From: GCA-2861595 sp035525365
GTDB taxonomy: Bacteria; Actinomycetota; Acidimicrobiia; Acidimicrobiales; GCA-2861595
Assembly: GCA_035525365.1 (NCBI GenBank)
Contig: DATLEK010000032.1
Span: forward strand, 1 to 52,797
Reading direction: 5' to 3'
DNA length: 52,797 nt
The notes beneath the pieces were generated by a model that was not told the DNA's origin, made no database searches, and saw only the letters and a list, made by a program, of their open reading frames with translations. Positions 15,916 to 24,601 of this stretch are shown in pieces. How positions within the stretch are numbered: the stretch's first letter is position 1; every line of letters begins with the position of its first letter. A program made the translations under genes and the position numbers.

Positions 15916-17142
15916 GTGCCCGTCACGGAGGTGGTGGAGATGGAGGGCCACATCGTGGACTCCCTCATCCTGGCCAAGGTGATGGACCTGATCCTGGCCG
16001 CCGGCGCCGATTACGAGGTGGTCGACGTCCACATCGGAAAGACCAACGTCGACCTGAGCCGCGCCCGGATCGAGGTCACCGCCGGCGACGAGGAGACATT
16101 GGAGAACCTCCTGGTCGAGCTCCAGGCCCACGGCGCCAACCGCCTGTCTCAACTGGACGCCGAGGTGGCGAAGGCGGACCAGGCCGGCGTGCTGCCCGCC
16201 GGCTTCTACTCCACCACCAACCTGCCCACCGCCGTCCGCCTGGACGGGCACTGGACGCCGGTGGAGAACCCGGAGATGGACTGCGGCCTGGTGATCCACG
16301 GTGACGGCAGTGTGCGGACGATCCCCATGCACCGTGTGAACGTCGGCGACCGCGTGGTCATGGGGACCGAGGGCATCCGCGTCACTCCCCCCTCCCGCCC
16401 GCGGGGCGCCAGCCCCTTCGAGTTCATGAGTTCGGAGGTGTCGTCGGAGAAGCCCAAGTCGCTCATCGTGGCCGACGTGTGCGAGCGCATCCGCCTGGCG
16501 CGCGAGGCCGGCACCAAGGTGCTCGTGGTCGCGGGGCCAGCGGTGATCCACACCGGCGCCGGGCCCGCCGTCGGTCGCCTCGTGCGGGAGGGGTGGGTGG
16601 ACGTGCTGTTCGCCGGCAACGGGTTCGCCGCCCACGACATCGAGTCGAACGTGATGGGGACGTCCCTTGGCGTATCGGTGGATGCGGGCACGTCGGCCGA
16701 GGGCGGCCACGCCAACCACCTCCGGGTCATAAACGAGGTGCGCCGCCACGGATCGATCGCCGCCGCCGTCGAAGCCGGTTACGTGACCGGCGGCGTGATG
16801 TTCGAGTGCGTGCGCCGGCAGGTGCCGTTCGTGCTCGGCGGGTCCGTGCGTGACGACGGGCCTCTCCCCGACGTGTACACCGACGTGGTGGAGGCGGCCG
16901 ACGCCATGCGGGCGCTGCTGCCCGGTGTCGGAGTGGCCCTGATGCTGGCCTCCACCTTGCACGCCATCGCCACCGGCAACTGCCTTCCCTCCGGCGTGGA
17001 GACCTTCGTCGTGGACATCAACCAGGCCGTGGTCACCAAGCTGGCCGACCGCGGCAGCCACCAGGCCCTGGGAGTAGTCACAGACGTCGGCCCCTTCGTG
17101 TCCGCCCTCTGCGCCGAGCTCTGCGCCGTTGCGAGTACATAG
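15916..17142 (+). CDS. TIGR00300-type ornithine cyclodeaminase (LOR/SDH family)
   Basis: The protein is 408 aa. The N-terminal domain has VEMEGHIVDSLILAKVMDLI and FYSTTNLPTAVRL. The C-terminal NAD-binding domain has VLVVAGPAVIHTGAGPAV, LFAGNGFAAHDIE and SAEGGHANHLRVINEVRRHG, all characteristic of the archaeal/cyanobacterial TIGR00300 ornithine cyclodeaminase, which converts ornithine to proline plus ammonia using NAD+. In cyanobacterial AgrE/ArgZ this domain is fused behind an arginine dihydrolase; here the two are separate neighbouring genes. Its last codons (AST-stop) lie inside palindrome R2 copy 2, which supplies the TAG. Confidence 0.85.
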   Translation: MPVTEVVEMEGHIVDSLILAKVMDLILAAGADYEVVDVHIGKTNVDLSRARIEVTAGDEETLENLLVELQAHGANRLSQLDAEVAKADQAGVLPAGFYSTTNLPTAVRLDGHWTPVENPEMDCGLVIHGDGSVRTIPMHRVNVGDRVVMGTEGIRVTPPSRPRGASPFEFMSSEVSSEKPKSLIVADVCERIRLAREAGTKVLVVAGPAVIHTGAGPAVGRLVREGWVDVLFAGNGFAAHDIESNVMGTSLGVSVDAGTSAEGGHANHLRVINEVRRHGSIAAAVEAGYVTGGVMFECVRRQVPFVLGGSVRDDGPLPDVYTDVVEAADAMRALLPGVGVALMLASTLHAIATGNCLPSGVETFVVDINQAVVTKLADRGSHQALGVVTDVGPFVSALCAELCAVAST

Positions 17143-17174
17143 CGGGCCGTTTCCGCCCCCTATGTACTCGCAAC
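17128..17174 (+). repeat. R2 palindromic element, copy 2 (gene junction)
   Basis: The 22-base arms GTTGCGAGTACATAGCGGGCCG and CGGCCC-like complement (CCGCCCCCTATGTACTCGCAAC) pair with two mismatches around TTT. The left arm contains the TAG stop of the ornithine cyclodeaminase; the right arm contains the ATG (17162) of the next gene. Same orientation as copy 1 at 9023. Confidence 0.88.
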
Positions 17175-17992
17175 CGCTGTCGTGGGGGAGGCGGTACCTC
17201 ATGTGCCCGCCGGAGCACTTCGGGGTGCTCTACGAGATCAACAGCTGGATGCACGCCGAGGTGGCGGTGGACCTGGAACGGGCCCAGGCGCAGTGGGAGG
17301 CGCTGGCCGATGTCCTCCGGGCGGCGGGCGCGGAGGTCGAGGTGCTCGATCCGGTGGAGGGCCTGCCCGACCTGGTGTTCACGGCCAACGCCGGCATCGT
17401 CAACGGCCGCCAGTACGTGCCGGCCCGGTTCCGCCACCCACAGCGCCAGGGAGAGTTGGTCCACGACGAAGCCTGGTTCGCGGCCGCCGGCTTCACCGTG
17501 AACCCGCTGCCCGAGGGCGTGGTGCACGAGGGGGCGGGGGACGCCCTCCCCTTCGCCTGCGGACTGGTGTCGGGCTACCGGACCCGCTCCGACGCCGCCT
17601 CGCATGCCGCGCTGTCCCGGCTCACCGGTGTGCCGGTGCGTTCGGTGGAGCTGGTCGACGAGCGGCTCTATCACCTGGACCTGACCTTCTGCCCCCTCGA
17701 CGACCGCCGGGCCATGGTGGCGCCCCACGCCTGGGACAGCTACGGCGCCAAAGTGATGGAGGCGCTGGTGCCGGACCCGCTGGTGCTGGAGCAGGAGGCG
17801 GCGCTTGCGTTCTGCGCCAACTCGGTGGTGGTCGGCACCACGGTCGTGATGCCGGCGTGCCCCCCGGACATCGGCCGGCGATTGGAGGCGTGGGGCTTGG
17901 ATGTCGTCGTGTGCGACGTGAGCGAGTTCGCCAAGGCCGGCGGCGCCTGCCGCTGCCTCACCCTCGCCCTCGATGTCGACCTGCACGCGTGA
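17162..17992 (+). CDS. arginine dihydrolase / amidinotransferase-fold hydrolase (ArgZ N-domain-like)
   Basis: The protein is 276 aa, with a guanidino-modifying (DDAH/arginine deiminase) fold. Conserved pieces are RRYLMCPPEHFGVLYEIN, DLVFTANAGIV, YHLDLTFCPLD and the terminal catalytic-Cys strand AKAGGACRCLTLALD. The FTANAG form is shared with the dihydrolase domain of cyanobacterial ArgZ/AgrE (arginine to ornithine, CO2 and two ammonia); dimethylarginine hydrolase is the alternative. Its pairing with an ornithine cyclodeaminase favours arginine dihydrolase. The ATG at 17162 lies in palindrome R2 with no Shine-Dalgarno. The ATG at 17201 would cut the conserved RRYLM. Confidence 0.8.
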   Translation: MYSQPLSWGRRYLMCPPEHFGVLYEINSWMHAEVAVDLERAQAQWEALADVLRAAGAEVEVLDPVEGLPDLVFTANAGIVNGRQYVPARFRHPQRQGELVHDEAWFAAAGFTVNPLPEGVVHEGAGDALPFACGLVSGYRTRSDAASHAALSRLTGVPVRSVELVDERLYHLDLTFCPLDDRRAMVAPHAWDSYGAKVMEALVPDPLVLEQEAALAFCANSVVVGTTVVMPACPPDIGRRLEAWGLDVVVCDVSEFAKAGGACRCLTLALDVDLHA

Positions 17993-18042
17993 GGCTGAGG
18001 GCACGCGGAGAAAAGGTGGCTTTCCGGACGACGGGGCTGCAT

Positions 18043-21000
18043 TCAGACCGCCTGCGGCTCCACCTCGAAGGCCTGCCATAGCCGGGCGTAATGACCTCCC
18101 AGGCGGGCGACCAGCTCGGCGTGGGAGCCCTGTTCCACCACCTGACCGCCGTCGATCACGAAGATGCGGTCGGCGCTGCGGGCGGTGGGCAGGCGGTGGG
18201 CGATGATCAGCGTGGTTCGTCCCTCGGCCACCACGCCCATGGCGCGGGTGACACGGGACTCGGTGACCAGGTCGAGGTTCGACGTGGCCTCGTCGAGCAG
18301 GAGGATCGCCGGGTCGACCAGGCGGGCCCGGGCGAGGGCGATGAGCTGGCGCTGGCCGGCGGACAGTGACCGCCCCCGCTCGCTGACCACGTTCAGGTAC
18401 CCGCCCGGCAGACTGGCCACCAGGTCGTGCGCACCCACCGCCCTGGCCGCCGCTTCCACCTCGGCATCGGTGGCGCCGGAGCGCCCGTAGGCGATGTTGT
18501 CGCGGATGGTGCCCGAGAACATGAACGCCTCCTGGGGCACGTAGCCGAGCTGGCGGCGGTAGGCGTCCATGTCCAGATCGGTCAGGGGCACGCCGTCGAT
18601 GAGCACCCGGCCCTCAGTCGGGTCGTAGAAGCGGGCCACGAGCTTGACGATGGTGGACTTGCCCGCGCCCGTCTCGCCCACCAGCGCCACCGTCTCCCCC
18701 GGCTCCACGACCAGGTCGACCCCCGACAGCGCCTCGGCCGCCGTGCCCGGGTAGCGGAACCGCACGACTTCGAAGCGGATCGACCCCAGCACCCGACCGG
18801 GATCCACCGGATCGACAGGGGCCGGCGTCGAGGTGGGGGTGGATAGCAGTTCGCCGATCATGGCGGTGGAGGCGCGGGCCTGCTGGTAGGTGTCGAATAC
18901 GTGGGACAGCTGCTGGATGGGAGAGAACAGCTGGTTCAGATAGAGCAGGAAGGCGATCAGCTCCCCGGGGCTGAGACTGCCTCTCGCCGCTAGATGGGCC
19001 CCCACCCCCAGCACCACGGCGGCGGCCACCTCGGAAAGGAACTCCACGAACGGGAAGTAGGTGGCCACGAGGCGCTGGGCCGTCATACGGGCGTCGAAGT
19101 ACCGCTGCGCCACCCCACGGAAGTTCCCGATGTTGCGCTCCTCGCGCCCGTAGGCCTGGGTCACCCGGACGCCGGAGATGCTCTCCTGGAGATTGGCGTT
19201 GACGGTGGCGATGCGTTCGCGGGCGGTGTCGTAGGCCCGGGCCGAAAGCCGACGGAACCACACGGTGGCCACCACCAGCGGCACCAGCACCACGAAGGTG
19301 GCCAGCGAGAGCGTCACGTTCATCAGCAGCAAAACGATGACGACGCCGACGAAGCTGAGCATGCTCACCACGGCGACGATGAGCCCATGCTGGAGCAGGG
19401 TCGACAACGCCTCCACGTCGGTGGTCATCCTGGTCATGATGCGACCGGCCGCCTCCCGGTCGTAGTAGTCGAGGCCCAGCGACTGGAGGTGGGCGAACAT
19501 GCGCACCCGTAGGTCGAACAGGAGGCGCTCAGCCGTCTTCCTGGTCTGGCGCTGCTCGGCCCACACATTGAACCCGTTGGCGACCACCACGGCCAGGTAG
19601 GCCAGGCTCGCCAGGGCGAGAGTGCGGCCGGAACCCTCGACCACCCCGCGGTCCACACCGAGGCGCACCAGCGCCGGACCGGCGATGGTGGCCGCGGTGT
19701 CGAGCACCACCAGCCCGAGCCCGACGCCCAGCCGGCGGCGGTAGGGGCGCACCATCCTCCGCAGGGTGAACTCACCGTCCGTCGCACCCGCCGGCACCGC
19801 CGGCGCCCCTGGTGTCAACTGAACCAGCTCGACCTCATCGGTGATCGGAGGAAGGGCGGCCACGGCCTCGAGTAGCCCGGGAGTCGGATCGAGCATCACC
19901 GCACGCTCGGCCACGCCGCCGTGACCAAGGGTCATCCCGCCGCCCATCCCGTGGCCCATGAACAGCTCACCACCATGGGACGGAGCTACCCGGTGGCCGG
20001 AAGCCGCCGGGCCGGACGGGACGGTCCAGGCCGACGCCGTCACCTCCGCCGGCCGCGCCTCTCCGGTACCCACCTCTCCACTGCCGGCACCGTCGGCCGC
20101 CGCCACCGGCTCCTCACACGTCTCGCCCGGACCGGCCAGGAGCTGGCGGTACAGAAGGCAGCGGCCCATCAGCTCCTCGTGAGTGCCGACGTCGAGCACG
20201 CGGCCGCTGTCCACCACGGCGATGCGATCGGCCAGCCGCAGCGTGGAGCGGCGGTGGGCGACCAGCAGGGTGGTGCGGCCCACGGCGAGGCGCCGCAGGG
20301 TGGCGTGGATCTCCTCCTCCACCCGCGAGTCCACCGAGGACGTGGCGTCGTCGAGCAGGAGTATCCCCGGATCGGTGAGAAGGGCCCGGGCCAACGCGAT
20401 GCGCTGTCGCTGGCCGCCGGAGAGCGTGAGCCCCCGCTCCCCCAGAAGCGTGTCGTATCCCTCCGGCAGGGCGGCGATGAAGCCATCGGCTTCGGCGGCC
20501 CGGGAGGCGGCCACCACCTCCTCGTGGGTGGCGTCGGGACGGCCGTAGGCGATGTTGGCCCGCACGGTGTCGGTGAACAGGAACGTCTCCTCGAACACCA
20601 CTCCGATCTGGCGGCGCAACGACTCGAACGTCACATCCCGCACGTCGGTCCCGTCCACCCGCACAGAGCCGGCGGACACGTCGTAGAACCGGGGCAGGAG
20701 CATGGCCACGGTGGACTTGCCGGATCCCGAGCTGCCGACCAGGGCGATGGTCTCCCCAGGCGCCACTCTCAGGCTGAACCCGCCCAGGACCGGCTCGGAA
20801 CGCAGGTAGCCGAAGGTGACATCTTCGAACACGACCTCGCCCGCCAACGCCGGCAGTTCCACGGCGTCCGGTCGCTCGGCCACCACGGGATTGGAATCCA
20901 GGATGTCGAAGATCCGCTCCGCCCCGGCACGCGCCTGCTGGGCCACCACGAGCAGGGCGGAAAGCATGCGCACCGGTGAGACCAGCTGACCCACGTAGGA

Positions 21001-21903
21001 CGAGAAGGCCAGGAAGGTGCCGAGGCTGATGCGCCCCCGTAACGCCAGCCAGCCCCCCAGGGCCAGCACCGCCACCTGGGACAGGGCCGGCACCACCTGG
21101 AAAGCCGCCCCGAAGCGGGCCTCGATTCGAGCGGCCCGGACCCTGGAGCCGTAGAGAGAGGCGCTGGCGTTGCGTAGCCGCTCCAGCTCCTGGGCCTCCT
21201 GGCCGAAGCCCTTCACCACCCGCACCCCGGTTACGGCCTCGTCCACCACCCCGACCACGCCGGCCGCTTTCTGCTGAGCGTCCCAGCTGGCCGGAAAGAC
21301 GCTGGTACGCAGGCGGCGGGCCAGCACCACCAGGATGGGAACGGCGACCAGGGCGACCACCGTCAGCAACGGCGAGAGGGCCACCATGATCACCAGTGAC
21401 AGCACGAGCAGCAGCACATTGCCCGTCGTCAGCGGCAGGAAGGCGAGCATGCCCTGGACGAGGGCGACATCAGAACCCGCCCTGGACACGAGCTGGCCCG
21501 TCTGAACTTCGTCGTGGCGAGCGAAGTCGAGGCGCTGGAGCCGTTCGTACACGGCGTTGCGCAGATCGTGCTGCACAGCGAGGGCGACGCGCCCGCCGAC
21601 GTAACGCCGGAGATGGGCGGCGCCGAAGCGGAACACTCCGGCGACCACGAGCAGCACCAGCCACGGGGTCACCGATCGGCCCCTGCCGGCCACCACATCG
21701 TCGACGATGGTCTTCTGCACCAGGGGTGTCAGGGCGGTGACGGTGAGGCCGGCGAACGAAGCCCCGAACGCCACGATCACATCACGGCGATGCGCTCCCA
21801 GGTACGGCCACAGGCGCCGCACCCATCCGCCGCCCGAATTCTGATCCTGCACGGTCCGATCCTGCACGGTCCGATCCTGCACGGGGTTACGGTCCCCCGA
21901 CAT
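18043..21903 (-). CDS. single-chain ABC exporter (TMD-NBD-TMD-NBD) with one degenerate ATP site
   Basis: The protein is 1286 aa: two complete half-exporters fused. The first half has six helices, Walker A GSSGSGKST (about residue 390), signature LSGGQRQ and Walker B ILLLDDATSSVD, with Asp where the catalytic Glu normally is. The second half, after a Gly/Ala/Met-rich linker, has Walker A GETGAGKST (about 1078), signature LSAGQRQ and Walker B ILLLDEATSNLD with the Glu. So site 1 (NBD1 Walker motifs with NBD2 LSAGQ) is degenerate and site 2 is canonical, as in heterodimeric exporters of the TM287/288 type. The N-terminus carries a pentapeptide repeat. The start overlaps the end of the binding-protein gene by 17 bases. 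Confidence 0.92.
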   Translation of the reverse strand: MSGDRNPVQDRTVQDRTVQDQNSGGGWVRRLWPYLGAHRRDVIVAFGASFAGLTVTALTPLVQKTIVDDVVAGRGRSVTPWLVLLVVAGVFRFGAAHLRRYVGGRVALAVQHDLRNAVYERLQRLDFARHDEVQTGQLVSRAGSDVALVQGMLAFLPLTTGNVLLLVLSLVIMVALSPLLTVVALVAVPILVVLARRLRTSVFPASWDAQQKAAGVVGVVDEAVTGVRVVKGFGQEAQELERLRNASASLYGSRVRAARIEARFGAAFQVVPALSQVAVLALGGWLALRGRISLGTFLAFSSYVGQLVSPVRMLSALLVVAQQARAGAERIFDILDSNPVVAERPDAVELPALAGEVVFEDVTFGYLRSEPVLGGFSLRVAPGETIALVGSSGSGKSTVAMLLPRFYDVSAGSVRVDGTDVRDVTFESLRRQIGVVFEETFLFTDTVRANIAYGRPDATHEEVVAASRAAEADGFIAALPEGYDTLLGERGLTLSGGQRQRIALARALLTDPGILLLDDATSSVDSRVEEEIHATLRRLAVGRTTLLVAHRRSTLRLADRIAVVDSGRVLDVGTHEELMGRCLLYRQLLAGPGETCEEPVAAADGAGSGEVGTGEARPAEVTASAWTVPSGPAASGHRVAPSHGGELFMGHGMGGGMTLGHGGVAERAVMLDPTPGLLEAVAALPPITDEVELVQLTPGAPAVPAGATDGEFTLRRMVRPYRRRLGVGLGLVVLDTAATIAGPALVRLGVDRGVVEGSGRTLALASLAYLAVVVANGFNVWAEQRQTRKTAERLLFDLRVRMFAHLQSLGLDYYDREAAGRIMTRMTTDVEALSTLLQHGLIVAVVSMLSFVGVVIVLLLMNVTLSLATFVVLVPLVVATVWFRRLSARAYDTARERIATVNANLQESISGVRVTQAYGREERNIGNFRGVAQRYFDARMTAQRLVATYFPFVEFLSEVAAAVVLGVGAHLAARGSLSPGELIAFLLYLNQLFSPIQQLSHVFDTYQQARASTAMIGELLSTPTSTPAPVDPVDPGRVLGSIRFEVVRFRYPGTAAEALSGVDLVVEPGETVALVGETGAGKSTIVKLVARFYDPTEGRVLIDGVPLTDLDMDAYRRQLGYVPQEAFMFSGTIRDNIAYGRSGATDAEVEAAARAVGAHDLVASLPGGYLNVVSERGRSLSAGQRQLIALARARLVDPAILLLDEATSNLDLVTESRVTRAMGVVAEGRTTLIIAHRLPTARSADRIFVIDGGQVVEQGSHAELVARLGGHYARLWQAFEVEPQAV
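21843..21887 (-). repeat. three tandem 15-base units at the start of the ABC exporter gene
   Basis: GATCCTGCACGGTCC occurs twice exactly, and a third time altered at the end (GATCCTGCACGGGGT). On the minus strand it encodes VQDRT-VQDRT-VQDQ in the cytoplasmic N-tail, keeping frame. It ends at the stop codon of the upstream binding-protein gene. Confidence 0.85.
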
Positions 21904-22780
21904 CCTTCAGGGCCTGAGCGGCGAAGTCGCCCACGAACCTGCGCAGGACGGTGGGATAGGTGTCATCTGCCTTGACCTGGACGAGCCCGTCGTCGACGAC
22001 CTTCTTGAGGTCTGCCCGATCTTTCGGCATGGCCAGGGCGTAGATCTTCTTGTCGGCATCGGTGAAGATCTTGGTCACCGCCGTCTTGCCTCCTGAGCTG
22101 CTGGCCCGGAAGGCGTTGACGGGAAGGTCGTGGATCACGGCGTCGATCTGGCCACCCTCGAGGGCACCGAACAGCTCGTTGCCATTTCCGGTGGCCGAAA
22201 GCTCCTTCACGGTGGCGGCGCCGGCGTTCTTCTTGGCGTACTCGGCGCCGGTGGTGCCGCCGGCCACGCCGATGGTGCGGCCGTTCAACGATGCCAGATC
22301 CTTGTACTTCCCGGCATCTGCGGACCGCACCAGCAGGGACGGGTAAACCACGAAGTACGGCTCCGAGAACAGATGCGACTTCTTGGCCGCTTCGGTCATG
22401 GCCATACCGGCGACATCGCACTTGCCGGCATCGATGGCCGCCAGGGCGTCCTTCCCGGGCGTGGCGACGAACTCGCCGCTGAGGGCGAAACGCCCGGCGA
22501 GGCCGCGCACCAGCTCGGGGTCGATACCGTCGATCTTGCCCCCCTCCTCGAAGCCGAAGGGGCGGCTCGAGGTGTCGGCGCAGGCGGTCAGCTTGCCCTG
22601 GGCGATGGTCTTCAGCTTGGCCACCTCTTCCTGACTCAGTCGGGTCTCGCTGCTGCTGGGCGCCTTGTCGTCCTTGAGCGAGGCGTTGTCATCGTCTTTG
22701 GTGCAGGCGCCGGCCACGAGGGTCAGCCCCGCGATCAGCATGAGCAATCGGACGCGAACCATGCGGGTGGTCATTTTCAC
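21887..22780 (-). CDS. family 3 extracellular solute-binding lipoprotein
   Basis: The protein is 297 aa. It has a signal peptide (MVRVRLLMLIAGLTLVAGAC) with a probable lipobox Cys, then an acidic linker. The two-lobe SBP_bac_3 fold shows KLTACADTSSRPFGFEEGGK, IDGIDPELVRGLA, CDVAGMAMTEAAKKSHLFSE and GRTIGVAGGTTGAEYAKKN. Such proteins bind polar amino acids for import. The start is GTG 22780: it has a GGAGGA six bases upstream and overlaps the rnhB stop as GTGA. The following gene encodes an exporter-type ABC protein, not an importer permease, so its partner transporter is not in view. Confidence 0.88.
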   Translation of the reverse strand: MKMTTRMVRVRLLMLIAGLTLVAGACTKDDDNASLKDDKAPSSSETRLSQEEVAKLKTIAQGKLTACADTSSRPFGFEEGGKIDGIDPELVRGLAGRFALSGEFVATPGKDALAAIDAGKCDVAGMAMTEAAKKSHLFSEPYFVVYPSLLVRSADAGKYKDLASLNGRTIGVAGGTTGAEYAKKNAGAATVKELSATGNGNELFGALEGGQIDAVIHDLPVNAFRASSSGGKTAVTKIFTDADKKIYALAMPKDRADLKKVVDDGLVQVKADDTYPTVLRRFVGDFAAQALKDVGGP

Positions 22781-23496
22781 AAAAGTTCCTCCAGGGAGAC
22801 AGGCAGTGTCGGTTGGGTGGGCGGAGCCGGTTGTTGCACGCCCCACGGCAGGTGCTCCATGAACACCCAGGTACGACGGTGGATCGAGGACGGGCCCCAA
22901 GCCTTGAGCGCCGCCTTGTGGCGGGGGCACGGGTAGCCCTTGTTGAAGTCGAAATCGTAGCCGGGGTAGTGCTCGGCCTCGGCCCTCATGATCCGGTCAC
23001 GTGTGACTTTGGCGAGGATGGACGCGGCGGCGATGGAAAGACAGGTGGCATCACCCTTGACGATGCGGCGCGTGACATCGGGGCCGCGGCCCACGAAGTC
23101 CCATCGCCCGTCGATGAGCACACGGTCCGGAACGAGGCCGAGTGCATCCACGGCGCGGGCGGCGGCGAGCTTCTGGGCGGCCGACATGCCCAGACGGTCG
23201 CACTCCTCCTGGGAGGCATGTCCCACCGCCCACGCCCGGCACCATGAGGCCAGGCGGTCGAACAGGCGCTCCCGCTCGATCTCGCTCAGCATCTTCGAAT
23301 CCCGCACCCGGTAGACTCGCCGGTCGGTGGGGAGCACGGCGGCACCCACGCTGATGGGCCCGGCCCAGGCGCCACGGCCCACCTCATCGATGCCGACTAC
23401 GACGTCGTGGCCGTCGCCCCACAGCTCCCGCTCCACCCGGAGTGAAGGGGGCGAGGCCCGCAGCGACGGGCGGAGGGTCATGCGGGGCGACGCCAC
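22777..23496 (-). CDS. rnhB: ribonuclease HII
   Basis: The protein is 239 aa. The active-site block VVGIDEVGRGAWAGPISVGA and DSKMLSEIERERL are diagnostic, with further carboxylates in VLIDGRWDF and SILAKVTRDRIM. It cleaves the RNA strand of RNA-DNA hybrids, including single ribonucleotides in DNA. The start could be GTG 23496 or ATG 23481 (MTLRPSLRA). The C-terminus carries about 30 residues past the usual end (VFMEHLPWGVQQPAPPTQP). It is the first gene of a coupled series with the binding lipoprotein and ABC exporter. Confidence 0.94.
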   Translation of the reverse strand: MASPRMTLRPSLRASPPSLRVERELWGDGHDVVVGIDEVGRGAWAGPISVGAAVLPTDRRVYRVRDSKMLSEIERERLFDRLASWCRAWAVGHASQEECDRLGMSAAQKLAAARAVDALGLVPDRVLIDGRWDFVGRGPDVTRRIVKGDATCLSIAAASILAKVTRDRIMRAEAEHYPGYDFDFNKGYPCPRHKAALKAWGPSSIHRRTWVFMEHLPWGVQQPAPPTQPTLPVSLEELL

Positions 23497-23541
23497 GGCG
23501 GCCGACCCTACCGGGCCGTCCCTGATGGTCCTGCGGTGCGA

Positions 23542-24579
23542 TCAGCCGTCCAACTCGATGCCGGCCGGGCCGGCGGCGACCTCGCCAATGACGGCGAACA
23601 AGCCGTCGGTGTCAGCCACCAGGCGCTCGGCGTCGGCCGGCGTGAGGGCGGCCAGAAGGCCGCCCGAGGTCTGGGGGTCGTAGCCGAGGGCTTCGATCGC
23701 CGGCGGAGCGGTGGATACGACGCGACCTTCCAGATGGACGCGGTTGCGGGCGTCGCCGCCGGTGCGCACCCCGGCCTCGGCTGCGGCGACGGCGCCTTCG
23801 TAGAAGGGAATGGTCCTCCCGTCGAGACGGAGACGGGAGCCGGAACGCTCGGCCATCTCCCAGCCGTGACCGAGCAGGCCGAAGCCGGTGACATCGGTGA
23901 CGGCGTGGGCCGCACCATCCCCCAGGGCCGACAGGGCCTCGGCCGCAACCCGGTTCAGAGCCCGCATCCGGAGGATGGCCGCCGCCTTGTGCTCGGGCGA
24001 GCCGCCGGCCAGAAGGATGCCCGTGCCCACGGGCTTCGACAGCACGAGCACGTCGCCGGGTGCGGCGCCGGCCTTGGTCCAGACCCGGTCGGGGTGTACC
24101 AGGCCCTGGACGGCGAGCCCGAAGATGGGCTCCTCGGAGCGGATGGTGTGGCCGCCAGCCACCACGCCCCCGGCCTCGGCCACCACGGCTCCGGCCGCGC
24201 CCAGGATGGCGGCCGCCGCCTCCACGGGAAGGCGCTCGGGGAAGGCGGCGATGTTGAGGGCGAGCACGACGCGGGCGCCCATGGCGAACACGTCGCTGCA
24301 GGCGTTGGCCGCGGCGATGGCCCCGAAGTCGGCCGGGTCGTCGACCAGCGGCGGGAAAAAGTCGGTGGTGGACACCAGTGCCAGGTCGTCGCTCAGGCGA
24401 TAGACGGCGGCGTCGTCGAAGGGCGCCAGGCCCACCAACAGCTCGGCTGAACCCGCCGCCAGCTCCTTGATAAGGGCGTTGAGCGGCGCCGCCCCCCACT
24501 TCGCCGCGCAGCCCCCGCAGGCTGTCCATTCGGTGAGCTTGAGCTCGTCGGTGGCGGCGGCGATGAGGGGCGCGGTCAT
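23542..24579 (-). CDS. selD: selenide, water dikinase (selenophosphate synthase)
   Basis: The protein is 345 aa. The active-site loop TACGGCAAKWG has Cys at the catalytic position, where some SelD have selenocysteine, and the essential Lys. The AIR-synthase-like ATP core has LVSTTDFFPPLVDDPADFG, ACSDVFAMGA, VAGGHTIRSEEPIFG and VTDVTGFGLLGH. It makes selenophosphate from selenide and ATP for selenocysteine or selenouridine synthesis. No selA, selB or mnmH is visible in the window. It diverges from cutA with a 22-base gap between start codons. Confidence 0.93.
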   Translation of the reverse strand: MTAPLIAAATDELKLTEWTACGGCAAKWGAAPLNALIKELAAGSAELLVGLAPFDDAAVYRLSDDLALVSTTDFFPPLVDDPADFGAIAAANACSDVFAMGARVVLALNIAAFPERLPVEAAAAILGAAGAVVAEAGGVVAGGHTIRSEEPIFGLAVQGLVHPDRVWTKAGAAPGDVLVLSKPVGTGILLAGGSPEHKAAAILRMRALNRVAAEALSALGDGAAHAVTDVTGFGLLGHGWEMAERSGSRLRLDGRTIPFYEGAVAAAEAGVRTGGDARNRVHLEGRVVSTAPPAIEALGYDPQTSGGLLAALTPADAERLVADTDGLFAVIGEVAAGPAGIELDG

Positions 24580-24601
24580 GGCCGAAAGCCTACGGTGTGC
24601 C

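Noticed and set aside
14701..17202. 833-codon minus-strand open frame over the AI-2E and ornithine cyclodeaminase genes
   Set aside because: Its translation is His/Gly/Asp-rich low complexity typical of an antisense frame in high-GC DNA, while both plus-strand genes have clear family motifs.
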